NCBI RefSeq assembly: GCF_020686965.1
Contig: NZ_JAJEPS010000014.1
Span: 1 to 64,000, forward strand
DNA: 64,000 nt
From: Hominiventricola filiformis
Lineage (GTDB): Bacteria > Bacillota > Clostridia > Lachnospirales > Lachnospiraceae
Direction of reading: 5' to 3'
Under the pieces are notes generated by a model that was not told the origin of the DNA, ran no database searches, and saw only the letters and a list, made by a program, of their open reading frames with translations. The translations under genes were made by a program, and so were the position numbers. Below, piece after piece: positions 1 through 8,104 of this stretch. Every line of letters begins with the position of its first letter. Within the stretch, counting starts at the first letter, position 1.

Positions 1-275
1 ATGAAATGCTGGTGTACCATACCGATTCCGATATCAATGGCGTCTTTGGGACTGTTAAAATGAACTTCCTTCTCATTAATAAAAATCTGTCCGCTGGTCG
101 GTTTATACAGACCGCAGAGTACGTTCATCATGGTACTCTTTCCAGCTCCGTTCTCTCCTAAGATTGCGTGCACTTCACCTTTGTGTACCGTCAGATTGAT
201 GTGGTCATTGGCCATAAAGTCACCAAATTTTTTTACAATGTCTTTCATCTGAATGACAACTTTACTTTCGTCCAT
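1..275 (-). CDS. Nucleoside/sugar ABC transporter ATP-binding protein (N-terminal part, cut by window edge)
   Basis: This is the first 91 residues of an ABC ATPase that runs off the left edge. The frame from the ATG at 275 gives a Walker A motif GENGAGKST preceded by KGEVHAILG, and then the Q-loop region ending GIGMVHQHF. That form is typical of the tandem-NBD ATPases (MglA/RbsA/YufO type) of carbohydrate-uptake-2 and nucleoside importers. It follows the BMP-family binding lipoprotein on the same strand, the usual order in purine nucleoside ABC operons, so a role in energising nucleoside uptake is inferred from context. The second NBD, Walker B and signature motifs lie outside the window. Confidence 0.85.
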   Translation of the reverse strand, partial: MDESKVVIQMKDIVKKFGDFMANDHINLTVHKGEVHAILGENGAGKSTMMNVLCGLYKPTSGQIFINEKEVHFNSPKDAIDIGIGMVHQHF

Positions 276-403
276 GTGGCTCGTTCTTCCCACGTTTCTT
301 CCCTCCTGTTTATGTAAAATCGGCATATCTTCCGTAGACAGGAGAACCCGTGGATTCCCCTCTCTATCGAAGATATGTATCCCGAAAATATCCGTATGTG
401 CCT

Positions 404-431
404 GCGGGGTCCGCAAATATGCAGACCCCGC
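404..431 (-). other. Intergenic stem-loop between binding lipoprotein and ATPase genes
   Basis: GCGGGGTC and GACCCCGC form an 8-bp GC-rich stem, with three further inner pairs (GCA/TGC) after a mismatch. It lies in the roughly 190-base gap downstream of the BMP lipoprotein gene and upstream of the ATPase. No T tract follows on the minus strand, so it looks more like a 3'-end stabilising hairpin or processing barrier than a classical terminator. This is a common way for abundant binding proteins to outnumber their ATPase. Confidence 0.5.
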
Positions 432-466
432 GCAGAACACACTGGATATTCAGTTTACAGTCAGAA

Positions 467-1555
467 TTAGTCTAACTGATATGCATCAGCACCATATTTA
501 GCTTCGAAGGACTCTTTGTCAGCCGGAACTACCACTTCGCCGCTGACGATTTTCTCTTTTACTTCCTCAACTGCAGTGATAACTTCCGGAGCAATCAGAT
601 CCTGGCTCGGAGCAATATCAACACCGCCTGCTGCCAGGTCGAAGGATTTAATGCCGCCTTCAAGAGTTCCGTCGATGAGCTCCTGAACTGCTTCGTATAC
701 TGCGTTGTCGACTCTCTTCATAGCGGAAGTCAGGACAGTGTTCGGAGCGATGCTGGACTGGTCAGAGTCAACACCGATTGCATAAACACCTGCCTCCTGG
801 CAAGCCTCAATAACACCAAGTCCAGTAGCACCTGCTGCCTGGAATACGATGTCAGCGCCGTTGGTAATCGCAGTGTTTGCCATGGTCTTACCAGTAGCGG
901 AATCAGCGAAAGAGTTTGCATTGAACTGCTGTACGGTAACGTCCGGATTTGCATCCTTAGCACCTGCATAGTAACCATAACCGAACTGGTTCATGGTCTC
1001 GTTGGTCATACCAACTACGAAACCGATATTGTTGGTCTTGGTTGTCAGACCAGCTACATATCCTACCAGATAGGAAGCCTGCTCTGCATGGAAGATAAGG
1101 CTGGTTACGTTCGGCAGATCGATGGAAGAATCATCGATGATAGCGAATTTGGTATCCGGGTTAGCTTCTGCTGCTGCTCTCGTTGCATCAGCAAGCATGT
1201 AGCCAACGCTGATGATCAGATCATAATCCTCATCAACAAAAGTCTCCAAGTTCGGAGCATAGTCAGCGTCCGTAGCGGATTCCAGATAGTTAACAGTCAC
1301 ACCAAGCTCCTCGCCTGCTCTCTCAAGTCCTTCCCAGGAAGACTGGTTGAAGGAACCATCGTTTACACCACCTACGTCAGTGATCAGACCTACTTTGAAC
1401 TCAGAAGCATCTTTGGTGTCAGCAGCCTCAGCGCTATCTCCGCTCTCCTCAGTTTTGGTAGTATCTGCAGTATCAGCAGACTTGCTTCCTCCGCAAGCAG
1501 TCAGGGATGCCACCATAGCACCAGCTAACAATACAGCCAGCATTTTCTTTTTCAT
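467..1555 (-). CDS. BMP-family (basic membrane protein/PnrA-like) nucleoside-binding lipoprotein
   Basis: This 362-residue substrate-binding lipoprotein probably captures purine nucleosides outside the membrane for the ABC transporter encoded downstream. The start is set at ATG 1555 because AGGAG lies 7 bases upstream; a longer frame adds only 12 basic residues. The signal peptide ends in a lipobox (SLTACGGS), followed by an acidic Asp/Glu/Thr-rich linker of about 30 residues. The body has BMP-family features such as VGLITDVGGVNDGSFNQ, with the periplasmic-binding fold continuing to the end. It lies directly after adenosine deaminase on the same strand, which supports a nucleoside substrate over a simple sugar. 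The exact ligand is inferred. Confidence 0.88.
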   Translation of the reverse strand: MKKKMLAVLLAGAMVASLTACGGSKSADTADTTKTEESGDSAEAADTKDASEFKVGLITDVGGVNDGSFNQSSWEGLERAGEELGVTVNYLESATDADYAPNLETFVDEDYDLIISVGYMLADATRAAAEANPDTKFAIIDDSSIDLPNVTSLIFHAEQASYLVGYVAGLTTKTNNIGFVVGMTNETMNQFGYGYYAGAKDANPDVTVQQFNANSFADSATGKTMANTAITNGADIVFQAAGATGLGVIEACQEAGVYAIGVDSDQSSIAPNTVLTSAMKRVDNAVYEAVQELIDGTLEGGIKSFDLAAGGVDIAPSQDLIAPEVITAVEEVKEKIVSGEVVVPADKESFEAKYGADAYQLD

Positions 1556-1594
1556 ATGTTTCTCTCCTTTTTTTCTTTTTCGGCTATTCACCTT

Positions 1595-1622
1595 ATTTTA
1601 TAATACCATCAATCTGTGTAAA
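1595..1622 (-). promoter_or_regulatory. Possible promoter for the BMP transporter genes
   Basis: On the minus strand TTTACA, a 16-base spacer and TAAAAT lie in the short gap between the adenosine deaminase stop and the lipoprotein start. The match is reasonable but was found by eye, and read-through from the upstream operon is equally possible. Confidence 0.4.
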
Positions 1623-1638
1623 TGAAAAGAAGTATTTT

Positions 1639-2610
1639 TCAAGTTCTCATCATTTTCCATAATTCATGTTTCACACTGTCATCGGCAAAAGCCACTTCCA
1701 CCGCATTACACTCTATCCGATAGAATTCCTCCAGTGGGATTCCACAGTGTTTCTGTACCTCTTCCATCTCTCTGGAAAGGGTTGTTCCGCTGACAGTACG
1801 GTTATCGGTATTTAATGTTACCAAAAGTCCTTCTTCCAGGAATTCCCTGATGGGATACTGCTCCCAGCTGTTCACTGCATGGGTCTGCAGGTTGCTCACC
1901 GGACACATCTCAATACCGGTTCTGTGTCTTCTGCAGACATCCATGATATCTTTCCGTCTGCCCATGGCAATGCCGTGGCCCACTCTCGCAGCACCCAGTT
2001 CTACTGCGCCCAGAATGTTCTCTGCTCTTCCGCACTCTCCTGCATGGATGGTATACGGATATTCCAGTTTCTTTGCTTCCTTAAAAAGCTCCACAAACTT
2101 TTCCATAGGCCATGCTGCTTCATCTCCTGCCAGATCCGCCGCGCAGACGCCTTCTCCTAAAAATTCCCGGCAACCCTTTAACATGGCAAGGTTCGTCTCC
2201 AGATCATGATGCCGCATGGCGCAGACAATGACATTATAAAATGTTCCGCACTGCTCTTTGGCTTCTTTCAATCCGTCCAGCACCGACTCGATCACCGTTC
2301 CATAATTCATGTGATCATTTACAGAACAGGTGGGAGCAAACCTCACTTCCACATAGCGGACATTTTCTTTTGCCACATCCAGTAAAAAATTCCTGCTGGC
2401 TTTTTTGATGCCCTCCGGCGTCTGCAGACACTGGATTGGCAGGTCAAATTTCTGCAGATATTCCGCCAGATTCTGACAGTCCGTCTGCACCTGCAGTTCT
2501 TCCGGCGAAATATCCTTTCCCAGAATTTCCCGCACGCTTGCCAGTGTCAGAGAGCCGTCCAGATGGCAGTGAAGTTCCACTTTCGGCATTTTTAAAATTT
2601 CCTGATTCAT
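1639..2610 (-). CDS. add: Adenosine deaminase
   Basis: This 323-residue cytosolic zinc enzyme deaminates adenosine and deoxyadenosine to inosine forms in purine salvage. The metal-binding motif HCHLDGS is at about residues 14-20. The catalytic HAGE motif is near 190, GHGIAM follows at about 212, and the LNTDN segment near 268 carries the metal-binding Asp. The length fits the family (about 330-340). Its ATG overlaps the stop of the upstream FliB-like gene by four bases (ATGA), which indicates translational coupling. The next genes downstream encode a nucleoside-type ABC importer, so uptake and deamination probably form one salvage unit. Confidence 0.93.
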   Translation of the reverse strand: MNQEILKMPKVELHCHLDGSLTLASVREILGKDISPEELQVQTDCQNLAEYLQKFDLPIQCLQTPEGIKKASRNFLLDVAKENVRYVEVRFAPTCSVNDHMNYGTVIESVLDGLKEAKEQCGTFYNVIVCAMRHHDLETNLAMLKGCREFLGEGVCAADLAGDEAAWPMEKFVELFKEAKKLEYPYTIHAGECGRAENILGAVELGAARVGHGIAMGRRKDIMDVCRRHRTGIEMCPVSNLQTHAVNSWEQYPIREFLEEGLLVTLNTDNRTVSGTTLSREMEEVQKHCGIPLEEFYRIECNAVEVAFADDSVKHELWKMMRT

Positions 2611-3812
2611 ACTTCTGTTTCCTCTGTTTCTTTCGTCATTTTTTTCTCAGGCTGCCTGGTCGTTCCCAAGATTCCGCTTAACAGTTCCTGAAGGGAAAAC
2701 ACCGATTCCTCCAACATCATGTGCTCCAGCGCTTCCAGATTCGGATCAGAGTGTTCAATCTCTCTGGACAGACGATGCGCAATTTCAATCTGATCATCCA
2801 GCGTAAATGTTCTGCCCTTTTCCAGCCAGCGCGCCATATCCAATTCCCGTATCATCCATGTACAGTATACGGCAAATTTCACTTTTGCAAACGCATTTTC
2901 ATCATAAACAGCCCCGCAGAAATAGGTAAATACAAAATACATCAGAAGCTGCTCATACTCATATTCCCGTTCTTTCATAAACTCACGAAACTTAGAACAG
3001 ACCTGTCCGTAAGTTTCTGCCGAAAGCTCTTCATACAGCTGATGCTCTGCTTTTTTCAAAAATGCAGTCCACTTCGGATCCAGCACTTCCAAACGGTACA
3101 TTCTGCGGAACAATGCATGCATTTCATGCTTTGCTTTCGATTCCTGTCCGCGGAAAAGGCGCCATTTTTCCGCCGCTTTTTTCTGAAATACCGGTGTCTG
3201 ACATCGATTCAGCATATCATCAATCTCATAGAGCCGTCCCTTCCGGATTCGTTTTTCAAGATCATGGGTCACTGCCAGAATCAGTGCCGCACGATCTTCC
3301 ACCGGCAGTTCCCTGTTCTGAATCACTTCATATAAATAATCCCTGATTTCCTGCAGTTTGGTAAACAAAAAGAAATCAAAGCTTTCATATTCTTCCTCCG
3401 GGGTCTCCCTGCAGGAACTTAAGAATGTCACAGGCTCACTGCTGCCCAGAATCATTCTCGCAGCAGCCGGACAGGAAAGAGAGAGGGAAATCTCTCTCAG
3501 ATTTTCATATTCTTCATAGTGTCTCGGATACCGGGTACAGGTCTTGCAGAGCATTTTCTTTCCTGCTTCCGTATAGATATCACACAGATTTTCCTCATTC
3601 AGGAACGAGCATCTTCCTGCATACTGTTCAAAAGATTTCCGTTCCCAGTCGATGGAATTTTTTAGCCGGTTTCCAAAAAATCCGGGATATTTCCGATATT
3701 TTTTCAAAGATACCGGGTCAATCATAATCTCCCAGGCCGCACAGCAAGTATCTGTGCACTCCGAGGCAACACATTGAAAATCATAAAAATATGCCGGATA
3801 CGTATATTCCAT
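2607..3812 (-). CDS. FliB-like (flagellin lysine-N-methylase family) cysteine-rich protein
   Basis: The N-terminal half has two cysteine clusters: CVASECTDTCC at about residues 11-21, and a second set with CSFLNEENLC, then LCKTCTRYPRHYE at about 95-107. This pattern is characteristic of proteins named FliB/flagellin lysine-N-methylase. The start at ATG 3812 has AAGGAGG eight bases upstream. The rest is helical with charged stretches and no signal peptide. No flagellar gene is nearby, so methylation of flagellin is doubtful; the clustered cysteines suggest a metal or Fe-S centre. It sits 32 bases after map and is coupled to add. The family name is fairly secure, the function is not. Confidence 0.72.
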   Translation of the reverse strand: MEYTYPAYFYDFQCVASECTDTCCAAWEIMIDPVSLKKYRKYPGFFGNRLKNSIDWERKSFEQYAGRCSFLNEENLCDIYTEAGKKMLCKTCTRYPRHYEEYENLREISLSLSCPAAARMILGSSEPVTFLSSCRETPEEEYESFDFFLFTKLQEIRDYLYEVIQNRELPVEDRAALILAVTHDLEKRIRKGRLYEIDDMLNRCQTPVFQKKAAEKWRLFRGQESKAKHEMHALFRRMYRLEVLDPKWTAFLKKAEHQLYEELSAETYGQVCSKFREFMKEREYEYEQLLMYFVFTYFCGAVYDENAFAKVKFAVYCTWMIRELDMARWLEKGRTFTLDDQIEIAHRLSREIEHSDPNLEALEHMMLEESVFSLQELLSGILGTTRQPEKKMTKETEETEV

Positions 3813-3844
3813 CTTCTCTTTCCTCCTTTTTTCTGCTGTTTCCA

Positions 3845-4627
3845 CTAATGTGTCAGAACCTCATAACCATTCTCCATCACAGCTACGGTCACTTCCCACT
3901 GCGCGGAAGGCATTCCATCCTCTGTATAAACGGTCCAGCCATTGCTGTCATCCACGAAAAATTCCGGACTTCCCATGTTAATCATCGGTTCAATGGTAAA
4001 TACCATACCGGGTACCATGATTTCTCCGGTTCCTTTCGGCGATACATAGCTGACAAACGGATCTTCATGGAATTTCAGTCCTACACCATGTCCTCCAATC
4101 TGTTCTACCACCGAATAACCCTGGCTCATGGCATACATATGAATCGCATGTCCCATATCTCCCAGCGGTTTCCATGGCTTCACTTCCATCAATCCCACCT
4201 GAATGGATTCTTTTGCCACCTGTACCAGACGTTTCTTATCCGCACTCACTTCCCCGATACAAAACATTCTGGATGCATCCGAAAAATAACCGTTGTAGAT
4301 GGTAGACACATCCACATTGATGATATCTCCTTCTTTCAGAATCTCCTTCTCATTGGGAATACCATGGCAGATAACATTATTTCTGGACGTACACACGCTC
4401 TTCGGAAAGCCTTCATAATTCAAAGGCGCCGGAATTGCTCCCATTCTTACAGTTTCCTCATAAACCCAGCGATCGATCTCTTCTGTGGAAATGCCTGCCT
4501 GAATATGTGCCTCCACATAATCCAGCACTGCCGTGTTGATCTTTCCACTTTCACGGATTCCCTCGATCTGTTCTACGCTCTTCACGAGCACATTTCCTAC
4601 TTTCATGACTTTCTTCCTTCTTCTCAT
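3845..4627 (-). CDS. map: Methionine aminopeptidase type I
   Basis: This cobalt/iron-dependent cytosolic peptidase removes the initiator methionine from new proteins. The metal-ligand pattern is visible: NVDVSTIYNGYFSDASRMF (two Asp), GHGVGLKFHEDPF (His) and FTIEPMI (Glu), plus a final Glu in WEVTVAV. The roughly 250-residue catalytic core lacks an N-terminal zinc-finger extension. The ATG at 4627 overlaps the stop of the GNAT gene (ATGA) and has AAGGAG 10 bases upstream; ATG 4606, seven codons in and also with AAGGA upstream, is a plausible alternative start. It is coupled with the acetyltransferase in the same operon. Confidence 0.95.
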   Translation of the reverse strand: MRRRKKVMKVGNVLVKSVEQIEGIRESGKINTAVLDYVEAHIQAGISTEEIDRWVYEETVRMGAIPAPLNYEGFPKSVCTSRNNVICHGIPNEKEILKEGDIINVDVSTIYNGYFSDASRMFCIGEVSADKKRLVQVAKESIQVGLMEVKPWKPLGDMGHAIHMYAMSQGYSVVEQIGGHGVGLKFHEDPFVSYVSPKGTGEIMVPGMVFTIEPMINMGSPEFFVDDSNGWTVYTEDGMPSAQWEVTVAVMENGYEVLTH

Positions 4628-5178
4628 GATTCTGCATCTCCTTTTTTCGCCGCAAGTCTCTCTACTTTCCTTGCAAAAGCGGGTCCTATGGTATGTTCAT
4701 AGAGCGCATAATATTCTTCGAAAGACACGGCTTTTCCATCTGTCAGAAGTTCCATGGGAACCAGAAACAGACAGACTTTAATTCCGGTCTCCTTCATTCC
4801 GTTTCTCAAATAAAACTGTTTTCTCCGGATTCTCAGATCCTGTCCAGGACCTTCCGTCTCCGGAAGTTCAATTTCCAGCATAAATCTGCAGTCTTTATAA
4901 CGCTGCTTTAACAGCTCCAGCGCACAGGAACCAATCTTCTTTCCTCTGTGTCCTGTTTCTACTGCAAAATAATCAAGCAGCACCATATCTTTATAGCGCA
5001 CAGTAATGGCAAGTCCGAGAAGTTTCTTCTTCTCATGAATCACCAGAAGCTCCATCACACCTTCCCGCGCCTTCTTTCTCATCAGTCGGAATGGTTTCCT
5101 TTCACTCTTCGGAAACGCCTGCAGATACAGCTTCTTCATCTGCCGGAGTTCCTTCGGATTCGCTGGTCTGATCTCCAT
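4624..5178 (-). CDS. GNAT-family N-acetyltransferase
   Basis: This is a single-domain acetyl-CoA-dependent acyltransferase of 184 residues. The acetyl-CoA loop is seen as VETGHRGKKIGS at about residues 75-86, preceded by beta strands (LLVIHEKKKLLGLAITVRY) as in motif D/A of the fold. The start ATG 5178 is backed by AAGGAG nine bases upstream. Its first 77 bases overlap the 3' end of the CapA-like gene in another frame, and its stop overlaps map. The substrate cannot be read from the sequence; neighbours give no clear hint. Confidence 0.85.
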   Translation of the reverse strand: MEIRPANPKELRQMKKLYLQAFPKSERKPFRLMRKKAREGVMELLVIHEKKKLLGLAITVRYKDMVLLDYFAVETGHRGKKIGSCALELLKQRYKDCRFMLEIELPETEGPGQDLRIRRKQFYLRNGMKETGIKVCLFLVPMELLTDGKAVSFEEYYALYEHTIGPAFARKVERLAAKKGDAES

Positions 5179-6325
5179 CTCTTATAACTCCTTCTTTATC
5201 TATCTTTATTGTATGAGGCTCCATACTCTCCACATGTCTGTTCCATGTTTCTACTTCCTGATGTTCTGTCAGAAGCCTCGTATAATGTGCTTCCTGTCTG
5301 GCCGGAACGGCGGTCACTTCCAGATGTTGTTCCTCATCATTCCCGTAAAAATGAAGTTCCGCAAGAATGGTGTCCAGCGTTTTTTCATTAAACCAGTAGT
5401 TTCCAAGGCTGTACAGGATTGGCTTTCCATTATAATATTCCATCCCCTGCAGACAGTGGGGATGTGCACCGAGCACCACATCGGCTCCCGCGTCAATCAG
5501 CTCTCTGGCTCCCTCGGTCTGAGCAGTTTCCAGCGTTTCACTGTATTCTGTCCCCCAGTGGATATAGGCAATAACAAAATCCGCTTTTTCTTTTGTCTCC
5601 TGCACTTTCTGCAGCACCTTCGCCATATCATAACACCGGAACACACCAGGATTGTCCTCGTCTGCTTCCGGTGTCAGAATGTATTTCTCCGCTCTGGTGG
5701 CCGATACTACCGCCACCGTATGACCATCTATCTCTGCGTAAAATGGTTCTTCTGCCTCTACTGCGTTTTTTCCTGCCCCTGCATGGGCAATTCCACCAGC
5801 ATCCAGAATATCCAGAGTGTCCAGAAATGCATCTGTCCCATAATCATAGATATGATTGTTGGCCAGATTGGCAAGATCCACACCCAGTTCTTTCAGTATT
5901 TCCACCCGCTCCGGTTTTGCCCGGAATGTATACTTCTTTCCTTCCATGGGCATTCCGCGGTCAGACATACAGAATTCCAGATTGACACAGGTCAGATCTG
6001 CCTCCTGCATTCTACGGATCAGCTCCGGATCGATACAGTCATAAATTCCATTTTCCTGCTGCTCATAATATTCCATGGTACTCCAGTTATCTGCCAGATT
6101 AATATCTCCGGCAAACGCAACTGTAAAATCATAGGCATGAAGATCCGGTGCTTCCACCTGTTCTTCTGTTCCGGCTTTCTGTTCTGTCTGCTCCCCTTCA
6201 TCTGTCTCTTCGGTTTCTACTGTTTTCTGACTGATTTCCGCTTTCTGCTCAACAGTCCCGCAGGCTGTCCAGATACTCATACCTGCCAGCAGGAACACTG
6301 CCAGCAACACTTTCCGTCTGCTCAC
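5102..6325 (-). CDS. CapA-family lipoprotein (calcineurin-like metallophosphoesterase fold)
   Basis: The N-terminal signal peptide ends in a lipobox (MSIWTACG), followed by an acidic Glu/Thr/Gln-rich linker. The catalytic-type domain begins at about residue 67 with FAGDINLADNWS, followed by NLANNHIYDYG, AYIHWGTEY and GAHPHCLQG, the metal-binding motifs of the PGA_cap (CapA) family. Such proteins act at the cell surface; some help make poly-gamma-glutamate, but no other pgs/cap gene is present, so a capsule role is unsupported. It starts at a GTG directly after the stop of the HAD gene, with GGAGG upstream. The C-terminal Ser/Glu-rich tail overlaps the next gene by 77 bases. Confidence 0.87.
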   Translation of the reverse strand: MSRRKVLLAVFLLAGMSIWTACGTVEQKAEISQKTVETEETDEGEQTEQKAGTEEQVEAPDLHAYDFTVAFAGDINLADNWSTMEYYEQQENGIYDCIDPELIRRMQEADLTCVNLEFCMSDRGMPMEGKKYTFRAKPERVEILKELGVDLANLANNHIYDYGTDAFLDTLDILDAGGIAHAGAGKNAVEAEEPFYAEIDGHTVAVVSATRAEKYILTPEADEDNPGVFRCYDMAKVLQKVQETKEKADFVIAYIHWGTEYSETLETAQTEGARELIDAGADVVLGAHPHCLQGMEYYNGKPILYSLGNYWFNEKTLDTILAELHFYGNDEEQHLEVTAVPARQEAHYTRLLTEHQEVETWNRHVESMEPHTIKIDKEGVIRDGDQTSESEGTPADEEAVSAGVSEE

Positions 6326-6982
6326 TTACTTCATCTCCTCCAGAACCGGAATCACCTGGCTTAAATCCGATGCCACGCCAGTCAGATACTCCTCTGTCTC
6401 CGGCATTGGTCCTGCCAAATCCGGCACCATCACCACATGACATCCTGCTCTGTGAGCAGACAGCGCGCCGTTATCTGAATCTTCGATTGCCATGCAGTCC
6501 GAAGGTTGTTCCCCGATCTGCTCACAGGCATACAGATATACATCCGGCATTGGTTTTCCGTGCGGTACCGTCGTCGCGCAGACCACCCTGTCGAATTTCT
6601 CATAGATTCCAATACTTCTTAAATATTTCTCCGCCCGCTCCGGGTCAGTGGCTGTCGCCACCGCTGTCTTGTAGCCATGACTTTGCAGATAATCAAGCAG
6701 TTCATCCACACATGGCTTTTTGTCAATTCCATGCGTTTCAATATAAGCGCTCATCAGTTCTTTTCTCCGTCTCCGGATTTCCTGATAGTCAAATCTTTCA
6801 CCCATCAGTTCCCGGAAATGAGGGATCGCAAACTCCGCAGCCAGACTCCTGATTCCCAGAAGCTGCTCTTTTGTGAGATCATAGCCTGCTTCCGCTGCCG
6901 CCTGCTGCCAGCAGTCAAATAGGTGGCGTTCCGTATCAATCAAAACACCGTCCATATCAAAGATGACCGCACGAATACTCAT
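6326..6982 (-). CDS. HAD-superfamily hydrolase, beta-phosphoglucomutase-like
   Basis: This 218-residue phosphatase or phosphomutase has motif I DMDGVLIDTE at residues 9-18. A helical cap insert follows, and then motif II (VATATD), motif III (GKPMPDVY) and motif IV (IEDSDNGALSA). The cap position and the DxDxV/T pattern place it in HAD subclass IA. Its substrate is unknown. It lies three bases after hflX and its stop TAA directly precedes the GTG of the CapA gene. The start at ATG 6982 has GGAGG upstream. Confidence 0.9.
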   Translation of the reverse strand: MSIRAVIFDMDGVLIDTERHLFDCWQQAAAEAGYDLTKEQLLGIRSLAAEFAIPHFRELMGERFDYQEIRRRRKELMSAYIETHGIDKKPCVDELLDYLQSHGYKTAVATATDPERAEKYLRSIGIYEKFDRVVCATTVPHGKPMPDVYLYACEQIGEQPSDCMAIEDSDNGALSAHRAGCHVVMVPDLAGPMPETEEYLTGVASDLSQVIPVLEEMK

Positions 6983-6985
6983 ATA

Positions 6986-8104
6986 CTACTTCCTCCCGCC
7001 ATACTTCCAGATCATGTCTGCCAGTTCAGGAATTCCTTCTCCTGTTTTTGCTGACATATAGATCCTGTTATCCTGAATCTTCGGAAGCTTGCGCTTTTCT
7101 CCATCTTCCGTTTCTTTTAAATCCGCCTTATTGTATACATAAATTACCGGAATATCTCCTGCTCCCAGTTCTTTTAATGTCTCTTCCGTCACTTCTTTCT
7201 GATGTCGGCAGGATTCGTCGGAATAATCCAGCACATGCAGCAGAAGATCCGCTTCTCTTGCTTCTTCCAGCGTGGAACGGAATGCCTTTACCAGACCTGT
7301 TGGAAGCTGATGGATAAAGCCAACCGTATCAGACAGAAGGAATTCTTTTCCCTGCCCCATATGAATTCTGCGCACTGTAGTATCCAGCGTAGCAAACAGC
7401 ATATCCTTTTCCAGCACTTTCCTTGAGTCATCCCTGGTGTAACGGTCCAGCATATGATTCATCAGCGTGGATTTTCCGGCATTGGTATATCCCACCAACG
7501 CCACTCTGAGAATGCCGCTTCCCTGCCGTCTTCTTCGCTGTGTTTCCCGTTCTTTTGCAATCTGATCCAGTTCACGGCGAAGTTCTGCCATCCGTTTTTC
7601 GATTCTCCGACGGTCAAGCTCTAATTTTTTCTCACCAGCTCCTTTATTGGACACACCGCTTCCACCGCCCTGACGGCTCAGTGCCTTATGCATACCGGTA
7701 AGACGTGGCAGCACATACTGCAGTCTTGCCGATTCCACCTGGAGTCGTGCTTCTCTGGTTCTCGCCCGCTCCGCAAAGATCTCAAGAATCAGACTGGTAC
7801 GATCCAGAATCGCGCAGTCCAGAATCTGCTCCAGATTGCGAAGCTGGGACGGAGAAAGGGAGCGGTCAAAAATCACCACATCCACTGGATGCTGTTCCAG
7901 ATATGCTTTCACTTCCGAAAGCTTTCCTTTTCCCATATACAGGGCTGAATGAGGTCGTTCCATATTTTGGGTAATCTGCCCTTCCACTTCCATATCGCAG
8001 GCCACTGCCAGGTTGGCAAGTTCTTCCATGGAGCGGACAAAATCTTCACCATCATTTAATTTTACGCCAAGAAGCAGTGCCCGCTCCTTCGGTTCTTCTC
8101 TCAT
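6986..8104 (-). CDS. hflX: GTPase HflX
   Basis: This ribosome-associated GTPase (372 residues) can split stalled or hibernating ribosomes. The N-terminal HflX domain contains ERPHSALYMGKGK and a basic helical segment with the conserved RLTGMHKALSRQGGG at about 132-146. The G domain has G1 GYTNAGKST, G3 DTVGF and G4 NKAD. It is slightly short compared with most HflX (about 400-430), mainly at the N terminus. The ATG overlaps the stop of the DUF362 gene by four bases. Confidence 0.94.
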   Translation of the reverse strand: MREEPKERALLLGVKLNDGEDFVRSMEELANLAVACDMEVEGQITQNMERPHSALYMGKGKLSEVKAYLEQHPVDVVIFDRSLSPSQLRNLEQILDCAILDRTSLILEIFAERARTREARLQVESARLQYVLPRLTGMHKALSRQGGGSGVSNKGAGEKKLELDRRRIEKRMAELRRELDQIAKERETQRRRRQGSGILRVALVGYTNAGKSTLMNHMLDRYTRDDSRKVLEKDMLFATLDTTVRRIHMGQGKEFLLSDTVGFIHQLPTGLVKAFRSTLEEAREADLLLHVLDYSDESCRHQKEVTEETLKELGAGDIPVIYVYNKADLKETEDGEKRKLPKIQDNRIYMSAKTGEGIPELADMIWKYGGRK

